Positions 21,293 through 31,407 of a DNA stretch of 64,000 nucleotides are shown here, piece by piece. The stretch lies in NCBI GenBank assembly GCA_021772515.1, contig JAJFLU010000045.1, forward strand, positions 1 to 64,000, written 5' to 3'. Source of the stretch: Opitutales bacterium. Its GTDB lineage: Bacteria; Verrucomicrobiota; Verrucomicrobiia; Opitutales; UBA2987. The translations under genes and the position numbers were made by a program. Numbering within the stretch: the stretch's first letter is position 1; the number at the start of each line of letters is the position of its first letter. The notes under the pieces were generated by a model. That model was not told the origin of the DNA, searched no databases, and saw nothing but the letters and a program-made list of their open reading frames with translations.

Positions 21293-22265
21293 ATCCGCCC
21301 TCCAAATCGATGGCCTCGCCGGTTTTCAGATCGATAATTTTGCCCACCGGGACTTGGGTAACCTCTGATTTTGCGACCAGCTTGCCGATGCCTGTGAGGG
21401 GAGTTTTAAACTGCTGACTCCAATCGGCGATGAATTTTTCGAGATCGGTTTCCCCGTCGAGAGTAAACAGCAGTTCGTAGTCCTCGCCGTCTCCGAGGGC
21501 ATGATGCTGAGGGGATTTTTCGCTCGAAAGCGATAGTTGGCAGGCGGCGGCGCTGATGGGCAATAAATTCAGGTCAATCCCGGCCCGGCAATCCGAAGGG
21601 GCCAAATCGGGAAGGTCCTTGAGCAAGCCGTCGGTCACATCGATCATGCTGTGGACCTCTTTTCGGGTAGCCAGCCATTGGCCCTCGCGCAGGCGGGGTT
21701 GAAAATCGAGGTGTTTTCCCAAAAGGGAACCGCCAAGCTCACCCGTTACAAGGATGTGGTCGCCCAACTTTCCCCCGACGCGCAAAAGGGGATTTTCCGC
21801 GTAGCCGAGCAATGTCAGATGCCCTCCCAATGTGTTTTCAGTTTCGCATAAATCTCCACCGACCAGAGCGACTTCCCATTTTTCCGCCACCTCCCTGATA
21901 CCGTGGGTGAAATCCTGGAGCCAATCCAGTCGCAGGGTGGCCGGGAGCATCAAACCGAGGAGGGCGTGTTGGGGGGTTCCACCCATCGCGGCAATATCGC
22001 TGAGGTTTCGTTTGAGGAGCTTGGCCCCGACTTTCCTGGGGTGGGCCGAATCGTCAAAATGCTTTTGATAGACCAAGGCATCGACCGTCGCAAGTTGCTG
22101 TTGAGATGCGGCCTTCTTGTTTTTGGGAAGAACTGCGCAATCGTCACCCATGCCGAGGGGGGCGAGAGGGGCGGCGCTGCCCAGCCACTTTCGGATCTCT
22201 TTGAGCAGGGCGGACTCGCCAAGGCTGCCAACCGAATTGGCCTGAATATTGGTAAAAGGATGCAT
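21270..22265 (-). CDS. thiL: Thiamine-monophosphate kinase
   Basis: GMGDDCAVL, VGAKLLKRNLSDIAAMGG, VGGDLCET, DVTDGLLKDL, GDGEDYELLFT. Confidence 0.94.
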   Translation of the reverse strand: MHPFTNIQANSVGSLGESALLKEIRKWLGSAAPLAPLGMGDDCAVLPKNKKAASQQQLATVDALVYQKHFDDSAHPRKVGAKLLKRNLSDIAAMGGTPQHALLGLMLPATLRLDWLQDFTHGIREVAEKWEVALVGGDLCETENTLGGHLTLLGYAENPLLRVGGKLGDHILVTGELGGSLLGKHLDFQPRLREGQWLATRKEVHSMIDVTDGLLKDLPDLAPSDCRAGIDLNLLPISAAACQLSLSSEKSPQHHALGDGEDYELLFTLDGETDLEKFIADWSQQFKTPLTGIGKLVAKSEVTQVPVGKIIDLKTGEAIDLEGGYEHFGKA

Positions 22266-22268
22266 GTC

Positions 22269-23192
22269 CTAAAGAATCAGGTAAAAAAACAGGAGGACGA
22301 CTGCCGGTTCGCCATATCCGCCGTCCGGCGCCGGGTTAATATTCGAAATGAGCACGAGTGAATTGATGTTAAAAATGGCATGCAAAAATATGGGCGCCTT
22401 CAAGTTACCGGTCATCTCGTAGGCCAGGCAGAGGAAAATTCCCAGGACGATAAGTGAGGGAAAACTGATGAGGTTGAAGTGGATGGAAGCAAAAAGAAAT
22501 GCGCTGACAAGAACCGCCAAGGCCGGATTCATGCGGTGTTTCAGGAAGCGGTAAATGGCTCCCCGGAAGACAAGCTCCTCGACGATGGGAGCGGTCACAG
22601 TGGCCATAAGAATCAGAGAAATCCGAGCGATTGCGGGGATATTCCGGGTGAACTGATAAACCAGGTCCTGTGGATCTTGGGGTAGATCGAAGCCGATCCG
22701 GGCGAGTTGGTCGAGGATTGTTTGCCAGACAAAACCGACCAGAACGATGACCGGAAAAGCTGCCAGAAAGAGCAGTAAACCCACAGAAAGCGCCTTTAGG
22801 GCAGGCAGGTTACGGGCATTGATTTTATCGTGAAAAAGATCCGATTTATAGATAACATAATAGCCGAAAACCAAGATCATACCTCCCTGCATGGAGACTC
22901 CGCCCAAAATGATTCGCCAGGTGGCAGAGTTTTCATCACCACCACCGCCGAAGGGAGACAGCAGTAGGCTGGACACGACGACCGAGGCGAACATCAGCCA
23001 GAGAAACAGCCCAAAATCGAGCCAGGTAATCGTCCAGGGGCCCACCATGCCCCGGCGTTTTTCCTCGGGTTTTCTAAAATAGTAGGTGGGCAAAAAAATG
23101 AGGCATGCCAGGCCCACGAAAAGAAGGAAATTCACATAGTAGGAAGCCCAGGCGTTTTCCGCCAAAAAGACTAACTGCTGTTCATCGTTCAT
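22269..23192 (-). CDS. CPBP-family intramembrane metalloprotease
   Basis: Multiple TM; APIVEELVFRGAIYRFL and ASIHFNLISFPSLIVLGIFLCLAYEMTGNLKAPIFLHAIFN. Confidence 0.92.
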   Translation of the reverse strand: MNDEQQLVFLAENAWASYYVNFLLFVGLACLIFLPTYYFRKPEEKRRGMVGPWTITWLDFGLFLWLMFASVVVSSLLLSPFGGGGDENSATWRIILGGVSMQGGMILVFGYYVIYKSDLFHDKINARNLPALKALSVGLLLFLAAFPVIVLVGFVWQTILDQLARIGFDLPQDPQDLVYQFTRNIPAIARISLILMATVTAPIVEELVFRGAIYRFLKHRMNPALAVLVSAFLFASIHFNLISFPSLIVLGIFLCLAYEMTGNLKAPIFLHAIFNINSLVLISNINPAPDGGYGEPAVVLLFFYLIL

Positions 23193-23344
23193 GGGTTTGG
23201 GGTGGGTCGGACAATTTTGACCCTTAACTGCCGTAAAAAGTTAGAAAGGGCAACGGCATAAATACTCTTCATGGGGGGTGATATGAAACCTCTGAGGGCA
23301 ATTGGGCGTTGTATAGCAAAAGAATTGGCTGTATATTAGAATCT

Positions 23345-23695
23345 ATGACTGAAAATTACCCTCAATACTGTAAGGAACTAAAAGGCTTAATTGCGAAAAT
23401 GGGCGGAGCTTTGCCGGGAACGGTTTCCGGGTTTATGAAAATGCACGGGGCCGCTCTTGCCGATGGGGCGCTGGACGGAAAAACAAAGGAACTCCTCTGC
23501 CTGGGAATGGCCATTGCGACCCATTGCGAAGGCTGTATCGCTTTTCACACCAGCGACGCCCTGGGGAAAGGAGCCACGAGAGAGGAAATCATGGAAACCA
23601 TAGGAGTGGCAGTCCTGATGGGTGGAGGCCCCGCGCTTATGTATGGATGCGAGGCTCTGAAAGCCCTGGAACAGTTCGAGACTCAAAATAAATGA
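23345..23695 (+). CDS. Carboxymuconolactone decarboxylase family (AhpD-like)
   Basis: GMAIATHCEGCIAFHTSDALGKGATREEIMETIGVAVLMGGGPALMYG, CxxC-H motif. Confidence 0.92.
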   Translation: MTENYPQYCKELKGLIAKMGGALPGTVSGFMKMHGAALADGALDGKTKELLCLGMAIATHCEGCIAFHTSDALGKGATREEIMETIGVAVLMGGGPALMYGCEALKALEQFETQNK

Positions 23696-23854
23696 GAAAA
23701 GAAAAGATGCTGCCAGCCCTTTTTTGGCCATCTTCGGGAATAATCCGGCAAGCCCTTTGACTCCTATACCAGCACCTGCAAATTATCTGCCTTCCCTTCA
23801 TTCTCCGGTTAGCAATATTCTGAATAGACCCCAGAAAAGGAAAAATTTCTTGAA

Positions 23855-26800
23855 ATGAACGAAAGTTTGCGACGGTCGATCATTACCTATTCGGGGGTAT
23901 TGCTACTCATGGCAATTCTCATTGTGGGCCTAAGGTTTTGGCTGCCTCCCCCCTCCCTTGTTTCGGATCAAAGAGAAACCGGGACCACCGAAATTGAAAA
24001 AACGCCTCAAGAGGAAAGGGAAAAGGAAACCGCTCCATCAACGGAGGAAGAATCGCAGCCAACGGCTATGGCTGATAATTTTGGGGTAGCAACCGGGCAG
24101 CCGCCCCAGCGAAAAGCGCGGGATCGGTTCATTGGCGCCAAAGTGCTGGCGGAAAAGAGTGGTCCTGTGAAAAATGGTGAGGTCTCGAGGGTTCGCCTGC
24201 TTCAGGTAAAAGAATTTGGCTCAACCATTCGGGTCGAAGAGAAGCTCAAAATCGACGCCGACGGGGGGCAAACTTTGACCAGCCAGCAAGCGATGGTTGC
24301 CGACCGGCTGCTCGTCCAACCTGTCGATGAGGCCGCCGCCGAAACCTTGGCGGTTCTGGCTGAGAAGGAAAATTTTACACTCATTGAGAATGGCCCCCAT
24401 TCTACGCTTCTGCGGTTAACCATACCGGGGGCGGATATCGACAGCATCCCGGCCATGTTGAAAATATTGGCCCCTCTGGTCGATCAGGGTTTGTTGATTG
24501 CGGAGCCCGATTACCTCATGTTTACATTTAAAACCCCGACCGACCCTTTTCTGGCCCGGCAAAGCGGCCTCGAACGAATGGAGGCCCCGGAAGCCTGGAA
24601 TATCAGCACGGGCTCCGCCGATGTGGTGATTGCAGTCATCGATACCGGAATGGATCTCGACCACCCCGATCTGGCAGGCAATCTTTGGACAAATACGCGG
24701 GAAATTGCCTCCAACGGGATAGATGATGACGGAAACGGGAAAATCGATGATGTAAACGGGTGGGATTTTTTTGGGATCAACGGTGATAACGAGGATAAAA
24801 CCCCCGAAGATCAGGACGATCATGGAACTCATGTTTCGGGTATTTTGGGAGCTTCGGGCAATAACGGCCTCGGCGTCACCGGAGTGAACTGGAATGTAAA
24901 AATAATACCTCTGCGGGTCGGGAACACTCTTTTTCCCGTTTCCAGTATCGAACCGGCCTTGAACTATGTTCAATTTCTCAAGCAGCATCGCGGTGTCAAC
25001 ATTGTGGCGACAAACAACTCCTATGGTTCCGAGAGTTTCAGCTCCATTATGCAAAGCGCCATCGCCCGACATCGAGCGGAGGATATTCTCTTTGTGGCGG
25101 CGGCGGGAAATGATGGGTTCAGCAACGATATTTCTCCACAATATCCAGCGGGATATAATCTCGATAATATTATCTCTGTGGCGGCTACGACGGGGGGAGA
25201 AAATCTGGCTTCGTTTTCAAATTTCGGTCGGAATTCGGTCGATTTGGGGGCTCCCGGCAGCCAGATTTACTCGAGCGTTCGCTTTGGCGGCTATGATTTT
25301 TTAAGCGGCACTTCGATGGCGGCGCCGCAGGTGACCGGCGCCGCCGGGCTCATCGGGACGTCCAATCCCGGTTTGGGTTATCTCGAAATCAAGGAATTGA
25401 TCCTTGGGACGGTCGATCCATTTGCCACCTTGCAGGGGACAACGATAACCGGTGGAAGGCTCAATCTCAGGAAGGCATTGGAGGCTTCGATCAATGTTAG
25501 CCCGGTTCGGCTAGTTGCTCTAAATACCCCTGTGGTTCATCTGGAGAACGCCGAAACGGGGCTATTGCTGGAAGCTCGTTTGGAGGAAGCCGGGCAAGGG
25601 GTTGAACAGGCCACCGGCACGCTTTCCTGGGAGGCTTTCCCGAATGACGCGGGAGTGATTTTGCAGACCTCGGGATTTCGGGGTGTGGCCGCCTATTTTC
25701 CGGACGATGGCGAATACCGGATACGCGCCACCTATCGGGAAGGTCTCGGTGAGGAAGGCCGGGAGGCATTTATCAGAGTTGGAAATGCGGATTTGCTCAT
25801 CAGTGGCTTAAAAGGCCATTGGGAATTTGAAGAAGGATCGGGAAATCTGGCCAGTGATTCCTCCGGAAACGGGCGAAACGGTTCGTTATCGGGGCCAACC
25901 TGGAGCGCCGGAATTATCGGTGGAGCGCTGAATTTTGACGGAAGCAATGATGGTCTGTCATTCAGCTACCCGACATTGGCCAACTATACGGTAACGGCGT
26001 GGGTGAAGGCGGATTCCGGTGGAAACAGCGTTTTTCCACGAATCATGAATACCCCGGAGTTCATTTTATACTGGGGGAGAAGGGATGATGGATTTGAGCC
26101 CGATCAGAAGACCGTCAAATTTGTGGCCGAGCGCTCGGTGGGTGTTGGAGGGGTCTGGAATACCACGGACAATGTTATTGGAGACGGCCAGTGGTTTCAC
26201 ATTGCCGCCACTCTCAATGCCTCTGCCGATTTTCCCGAACCTCGGATATATGTCGATGGCGTCAGCTTGGCCGTGGCCACACAGGAGCCGCCGCAGGGGT
26301 CGAGAACGGTTGCTTCGGGGACCGCCTATATCGGGGATAACGGCGATCCGGCACTTTCGCGCAATTGGGATGGGCTGATCGACGACATGCGCCTCTACGA
26401 CCGTATTTTGGCCCCCTCCGAAGTGGCCGCCCTGGCTGCGGGGTCATCATTTGCGACCATTCCCACCGTGAATGCCGGGATCGATCTTACGGCGATTGCC
26501 TCATCTGCTATCACAATCGAGGGCCAGGCGGATCCCGGTGTCTCGTTTCATTGGGAATGGGTGAGTGGCCCTGCTTCACCACAAATCATCGATCCTTTTT
26601 CGCTTCAGACCGATGTGGTTTTTCCGGTTGCGGGGGATTACCGTCTGCGCCTTGTGGCCGATGGCGGCTCGGCAATCGGGTTCGATGAAATACAGGTGTC
26701 GGTCACGGCTGGAGGCGGTGATCCTGGGCTCGATGTTTTTGGCGGGGCGCCTCTTGTCGACTTTCCCGGATGGCGGGCGTCGGATTGGTATCTCAATTAC

Positions 26801-27061
26801 AATGTCGATCTATGGCCGTGGATTTTTCACGATGAGCATGGTTGGCAGTTTGTTGCCGAGGCAAGCTCCTCGAATGCCATTTTTGTTTGGGACGCCGGGC
26901 TTGAGGAATGGCTGTTTTTAAATGAAAACACCTACCGCTGGATGTTTTTGTTTGGGGAAACGCCGGATTGGATATGGACGTTTTCAGACAACACCCCGGA
27001 ACAGCGTTTTTTCCAAAAATCCGAAAGCGGCGGCCTTTTTAGTCTTCCCCCCGGTATTTAG
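23855..27061 (+). CDS. Secreted S8 subtilisin-like serine peptidase with LamG-like domain and Trp-rich C-terminus
   Basis: VIAVIDTGMDLDHPDL, HGTHVSGILGA, GTSMAAPQVTG catalytic motifs; GHWEFEEGSGNLASDSSGNGRNG LamG-like region; Trp-rich tail. Confidence 0.93.
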   Translation: MNESLRRSIITYSGVLLLMAILIVGLRFWLPPPSLVSDQRETGTTEIEKTPQEEREKETAPSTEEESQPTAMADNFGVATGQPPQRKARDRFIGAKVLAEKSGPVKNGEVSRVRLLQVKEFGSTIRVEEKLKIDADGGQTLTSQQAMVADRLLVQPVDEAAAETLAVLAEKENFTLIENGPHSTLLRLTIPGADIDSIPAMLKILAPLVDQGLLIAEPDYLMFTFKTPTDPFLARQSGLERMEAPEAWNISTGSADVVIAVIDTGMDLDHPDLAGNLWTNTREIASNGIDDDGNGKIDDVNGWDFFGINGDNEDKTPEDQDDHGTHVSGILGASGNNGLGVTGVNWNVKIIPLRVGNTLFPVSSIEPALNYVQFLKQHRGVNIVATNNSYGSESFSSIMQSAIARHRAEDILFVAAAGNDGFSNDISPQYPAGYNLDNIISVAATTGGENLASFSNFGRNSVDLGAPGSQIYSSVRFGGYDFLSGTSMAAPQVTGAAGLIGTSNPGLGYLEIKELILGTVDPFATLQGTTITGGRLNLRKALEASINVSPVRLVALNTPVVHLENAETGLLLEARLEEAGQGVEQATGTLSWEAFPNDAGVILQTSGFRGVAAYFPDDGEYRIRATYREGLGEEGREAFIRVGNADLLISGLKGHWEFEEGSGNLASDSSGNGRNGSLSGPTWSAGIIGGALNFDGSNDGLSFSYPTLANYTVTAWVKADSGGNSVFPRIMNTPEFILYWGRRDDGFEPDQKTVKFVAERSVGVGGVWNTTDNVIGDGQWFHIAATLNASADFPEPRIYVDGVSLAVATQEPPQGSRTVASGTAYIGDNGDPALSRNWDGLIDDMRLYDRILAPSEVAALAAGSSFATIPTVNAGIDLTAIASSAITIEGQADPGVSFHWEWVSGPASPQIIDPFSLQTDVVFPVAGDYRLRLVADGGSAIGFDEIQVSVTAGGGDPGLDVFGGAPLVDFPGWRASDWYLNYNVDLWPWIFHDEHGWQFVAEASSSNAIFVWDAGLEEWLFLNENTYRWMFLFGETPDWIWTFSDNTPEQRFFQKSESGGLFSLPPGI

Positions 27062-27093
27062 TCCTGATAGCACAATATCAAGGAATATTACCC

Positions 27094-27765
27094 ATGAATG
27101 AAAATAAATTTTCGCTGGTTGATGTCAGCCATGTGGTGGAGGAAGGCATGATAACCTACAAAGGGCTGCCCGCGCCCCTGATTTGTGATTTCCTCTCCCG
27201 CGAAGCCTCAAAAAAGCTTTATGCGGCGGGAACTTCATTTCATATCGGGAAAATCGAAATGGTCGCCAATACCGGCACCTATGTCGATTCGCCCTTTCAC
27301 CGATTCGCGGAGGGCAAGGACCTTTCGGAACTCGAACTGACATCGTTGGCGGGAGTGGAGGGGTTGGTTTTCAAGACGACGGAGGCTCAACATGTAATCG
27401 GGCCGGAATTGTTCGATGGCGCCGATGTTAAAGGGAAGGCCGTTCTTATTCAAACCGGTTGGGATCAATACTGGAAAACGGATCAGTATTTCGAAGGGCA
27501 TCCGTTTTTGAGCGCCCAATGCGCGGCATTTCTGAGGTCGGAAGGGGCCGCCATTGTGGGAATCGATTCCTATAATATCGACGACATCACGGATGACGCG
27601 CGGCCAGTCCACACGACTTTATTGGGGGCAGGAATACCCATCGTCGAGCATATGTGCAACCTGTCAGCCCTGCCCCGGAGCGGCTTCACCTTCTACGCCG
27701 TCCCGGTCAAAATAAAAGGAATGGGCACATTTCCGGTGCGGGCCTTCGGGCGGGTGCCGGGCTGA
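27094..27765 (+). CDS. Cyclase family protein (kynurenine formamidase-like)
   Basis: NTGTYVDSPFHRFAEGKDLSEL, VLIQTGWDQYW, GIDSYNIDD. Confidence 0.88.
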   Translation: MNENKFSLVDVSHVVEEGMITYKGLPAPLICDFLSREASKKLYAAGTSFHIGKIEMVANTGTYVDSPFHRFAEGKDLSELELTSLAGVEGLVFKTTEAQHVIGPELFDGADVKGKAVLIQTGWDQYWKTDQYFEGHPFLSAQCAAFLRSEGAAIVGIDSYNIDDITDDARPVHTTLLGAGIPIVEHMCNLSALPRSGFTFYAVPVKIKGMGTFPVRAFGRVPG

Positions 27766-27848
27766 GGTTAGTTGAGATAAGTTCTAGATTTTTTGCGTCT
27801 TTTGGCTTTTTTTTGCGTCTTTTCTTCTAAAAAGAGAAAGATATTATT

Positions 27849-28310
27849 ATGAATGAAAAAATGCCTGTAACCTATCCTGAAAATGCCCGCACCCACATTG
27901 CTTTGCGTGTCGGAAATCTGGAGCGCTCGATTGAGTTTTACCGTCTTTTGCTGGGAATTGAACCGACAAAAGTCCGTGAATGTTATGCCAAATTTGAGCC
28001 CGAAAACCCCAGTCTGAATCTGGCGCTGAATGAGGTTTCGGGATCAACACAGCGCGATGAAGGGCTTTCGCATTTCGGGATACAGGTCGATTCGACCGAT
28101 GCGGTAAAGGAATGCGCTGAAAAACTCGAGCAGGCGGGCCTGAAGATGCAGGTCGAGGATCAGGTTACCTGTTGCTTCGCCGTGCAGGACAAGATTTGGG
28201 TGGAAGACCCCGACGGTAATCATTGGGAGGTTTTTGTCGTCACGCAAAAGGATACCTCTGCCTGCTGTGAGGAGCAGGGTGAAAGAAAGTCTGTAACCGC
28301 CTGCTGTTAA
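27849..28310 (+). CDS. ArsI/CadI-family VOC metalloenzyme
   Basis: THIALRVGNLERSIEFYRLLLGIEPTKVRECYAKFEPENPSLNLAL, SHFGIQV, WVEDPDGNHWEVFVV, C-terminal CC motifs. Confidence 0.88.
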   Translation: MNEKMPVTYPENARTHIALRVGNLERSIEFYRLLLGIEPTKVRECYAKFEPENPSLNLALNEVSGSTQRDEGLSHFGIQVDSTDAVKECAEKLEQAGLKMQVEDQVTCCFAVQDKIWVEDPDGNHWEVFVVTQKDTSACCEEQGERKSVTACC

Positions 28311-28910
28311 ATGGTTAGTAATCGCAGAGCCGAAGTTTTCGAGAAGTCTGGATCTTCAATAGATTCTACGGAAAGGGTTTGGCGTGATTTCAAGTCGAAA
28401 CTGCATCATTTCATACTGGCACGGGTGAGGGACGACCATCTGGCCGAGGATTTATTGCAGGAAACATTTTTACGGATTCATAACGGGATCGATTCCGTGA
28501 AGGAAATGGAGCGGCTTCAATATTGGGCCTTCCGTATCGCCAGAAATACGATTGCGGATCATTACCGAAAGCGGCAGTCGCCCGTTGTCGATTACGATTT
28601 GGCATCGCTTCCCGAAAATCGGGAGGAGGATAATTTCAATCATTTGGTGGCGGGTTGGCTGGAGCGAATGATCGGCCAAATGCCGGAAAAATATGGAAAA
28701 GCTCTCCTCCTTGCGGAAATCGAGGGAGCTACTCAACAGGAAGTTGCCAATCAGCTATCTCTAACTTTAAGCGGAGCGAAATCCCGCATCCAGAGAGGCC
28801 GCCGAAAGCTAAAAGAACTACTCCTCGCCTGTTGCCATATCGAACTTGACGATGGCGGAAATGTCATCGATTACGCCCCGGTGAAATGCTGCGAAAAGTG
28901 CGGTAAGTAG
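28311..28910 (+). CDS. ECF/SigZ-like sigma-70 family factor with Cys-rich C-terminal tail
   Basis: HLAEDLLQETFLRIHNGID, YWAFRIARNTIADHYRK, GATQQEVANQLSLTLSGAKSRIQRGRRKLKELL; tail ACC...VKCCEKCGK. Confidence 0.9.
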   Translation: MVSNRRAEVFEKSGSSIDSTERVWRDFKSKLHHFILARVRDDHLAEDLLQETFLRIHNGIDSVKEMERLQYWAFRIARNTIADHYRKRQSPVVDYDLASLPENREEDNFNHLVAGWLERMIGQMPEKYGKALLLAEIEGATQQEVANQLSLTLSGAKSRIQRGRRKLKELLLACCHIELDDGGNVIDYAPVKCCEKCGK

Positions 28911-28932
28911 ATCGCGAAGATTATTCTTTTTT

Positions 28933-31302
28933 CTATGGGCCCGAGGGTGGAGAAAGCGCGTCTTGATTTGAGGTCAACCAGATCAGGAGTGAGGCGTCAG
29001 TTTTAAGAATTGGGGAGTTTTGATAGTCTTTATCGAGTAGCTCATTGCTGGAAGTTTCCGCAAACCTGCGGCAATGCAGGAGGACATGAGCCCGCTGATC
29101 GGGCGACCGAACTAGCCGCCCGAGAGCCTGGTTTATTTTTACCATGCCGGGGGCCTGATAAACCTGACGAAAAGCGGTTTCGCGCGGAAGGTGTGAACGG
29201 TCGTCCATGCGCGCATTTTGCTCTGCGTTTACCTCCGGAAGGGCAGGGCCGACGACCATCGCATGGGATATGCGACCGCCGAGCAGGTCGACGCTTTCGG
29301 TGAAACCACTTCCCATTACGAGGAGTATAATATCGGATGATGCCAAGGCATTTTCGAGAAATTGGGCCTGATCTTCGAGGTCGATTCCTCGCGCTTGCAA
29401 GGCGAGTCGAAAATCGGGCCGGTCGGCGGATAGATACTTACCGATACTTTCCGCATATCGATACGAGGGGAAAAACATTGCCAACGGCTTTTGGGAATTC
29501 AATCGCATCTGGATAGCGGTATCCGCAGTAACCGCATAGTAACGCTCGCGTGTTCTGAACCGAGTATCCACACGGGCATCGACCGCGATAGAGTATGCGG
29601 AATCGCGCCAGGGGGTTTCGGCTCGAAGGTGGTTGCAATGTTCGGGCGTTTGGCCGCAGGAGGATTGAAAATAATCGATGGGCGACAAAGTGGCCGACAT
29701 CAGGATGACCTTGCCGAATTCGTCGATAGTGGCGGTGATTTCTGGCGCGGCATCGAGGCAGGTTAATTTGAGGATTCCCTTTCGCGGAACCCAGAAAAGT
29801 TTTTCGAGGGCGGCGTTATCCAGAAAACTCCTCATTTCGGAAATTTTCCAGATTTCCTCCCACGATTTTGTAGAGATGAGCAATGGATCGAATTGGCAGC
29901 TCTGGAGTTTGTTTTCGAGTGTTTCAAGGAGATCGGTCAATTCGTATTCGAGGTTGAGGTCCAGCCTTTCTGACGGTTCGAGGGTATGCAAAAATTGGGC
30001 GTAAATTTTCCATGTATGGAGGATTGGGAGGGCGCAACCGGCAAAGCGTAATTCATCACGGACGGCATCCGCATCATCCCCTGAAGCAAAACTGGAGAAT
30101 GCGCCCGCGACCCGAGAGGGCAGGTTATGGGCCTCATCTACAATGAGGAGTGTTTTGGCGGAATCAAAGCCCGGTTGATTGTAAAATACACCCCGGTTTC
30201 GGGGAGAGAATACATAGTTATAGTCGCCCACCCATATATCGGCAAAAGGCAGCACGGTTCTTGAAATTTCGTAGGGGCAGACGCCGGTTTGGGCTCCCAG
30301 TGATTTGATATCCGTGAGGTCCACGGTTCCCTTGATAAAGAGACGCGCGGGAGAAATCCCCGAACGCTCCCATCGCTCCTCCAACTGGCTGCGGCAACTA
30401 ACGCCATTATCACAGGTGTGCATGGGGGAGGCGATGGCGTGGTCTGACTTATTGCGCATCTGGTAAAATTGGAGGGATTCGGCGGTGATGACCATTTGCC
30501 GGAATTGGCTGATGGCCTGCCATTGCCCGGTAGCCTTGCCGGTGAGGTAGATTATGCGGTCGAAAAGGCCCTCGCGCAGGTGTGTGAGCGCGAACTCGAG
30601 GGCCATGCCGGTTTTTCCGAAACCGGTTGGCGCTTCGAATAAAATCGGTCCCGGTTTGTCGAGGAAGTAATTGAGCTGCGCCTGTGTGAGTTCCTGTCCC
30701 TCCCGAAGTTCGGAAAAGGGTTTTTGAAATTCCATTTTCCGCAGCCGTTTTCTGGAATTCCACCGTTCGTCCAGAAAATCGTGCAATTTTTCCAGTTGAT
30801 CGAATAGCAAAACTTTGGCCTCCGGGCCCAAGGAAACCTCCTGAGTGACCCCATCTGTGATGTCCACAAAGACGAGTTCGCCGGTGATTGATTTTCCTTT
30901 CCACGTGGGGGATTTTTCCGCCAACGCCATATAGATAGCAAGTTGGACGAAGTAGGAGGGGTAGGAATTTTCGAGATCCTCACGCTGTTGGGGGAGAACC
31001 GAGTTAACCGACTTTATTTCGCGAATGCGGAGGGTTGCGCCATCATCGATCAGTTGGTCGATACGCCCCTGAAGTTCGATGCGCCATTTTTTGTGTGTTA
31101 GGTGGCCCTTTATTGATACCTCGAAAATCGCATCGGCGCGCTCCTGGAGCATTTGAGTCTGCATTTCCCGGTGCCAACGCTGGCCGATTTCCGCCCTCCA
31201 GCGACCACTCCGTCCAATTCCGGAATCGGTGGGACCGATGCGAAATTCGGCGAAATCACGAACGCTCAGAGTGGCCTTACGCTCGTCGAGATTGATCTGC
31301 AT
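28933..31302 (-). CDS. XPD/DinG-like ATP-dependent helicase with N-terminal PD-(D/E)XK-like domain
   Basis: FEAPTGFGKTGMALEFAL, LLIVDEAHNLPSR, helicase C-terminal motifs (QALGRLVRS); N-terminal GRIDQLIDDGATLRIREIKS. Confidence 0.88.
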   Translation of the reverse strand: MQINLDERKATLSVRDFAEFRIGPTDSGIGRSGRWRAEIGQRWHREMQTQMLQERADAIFEVSIKGHLTHKKWRIELQGRIDQLIDDGATLRIREIKSVNSVLPQQREDLENSYPSYFVQLAIYMALAEKSPTWKGKSITGELVFVDITDGVTQEVSLGPEAKVLLFDQLEKLHDFLDERWNSRKRLRKMEFQKPFSELREGQELTQAQLNYFLDKPGPILFEAPTGFGKTGMALEFALTHLREGLFDRIIYLTGKATGQWQAISQFRQMVITAESLQFYQMRNKSDHAIASPMHTCDNGVSCRSQLEERWERSGISPARLFIKGTVDLTDIKSLGAQTGVCPYEISRTVLPFADIWVGDYNYVFSPRNRGVFYNQPGFDSAKTLLIVDEAHNLPSRVAGAFSSFASGDDADAVRDELRFAGCALPILHTWKIYAQFLHTLEPSERLDLNLEYELTDLLETLENKLQSCQFDPLLISTKSWEEIWKISEMRSFLDNAALEKLFWVPRKGILKLTCLDAAPEITATIDEFGKVILMSATLSPIDYFQSSCGQTPEHCNHLRAETPWRDSAYSIAVDARVDTRFRTRERYYAVTADTAIQMRLNSQKPLAMFFPSYRYAESIGKYLSADRPDFRLALQARGIDLEDQAQFLENALASSDIILLVMGSGFTESVDLLGGRISHAMVVGPALPEVNAEQNARMDDRSHLPRETAFRQVYQAPGMVKINQALGRLVRSPDQRAHVLLHCRRFAETSSNELLDKDYQNSPILKTDASLLIWLTSNQDALSPPSGP

Positions 31303-31407
31303 TGATTAAAAGAGGGGAGGGGGAAGATGCAGGATGCTTGATGCAGGATGGGAGGTTGAAGAGGGTGCGGGTGAGGAAAAGGATGAGGGTTGGGATGGGG
31401 AGGTTGC

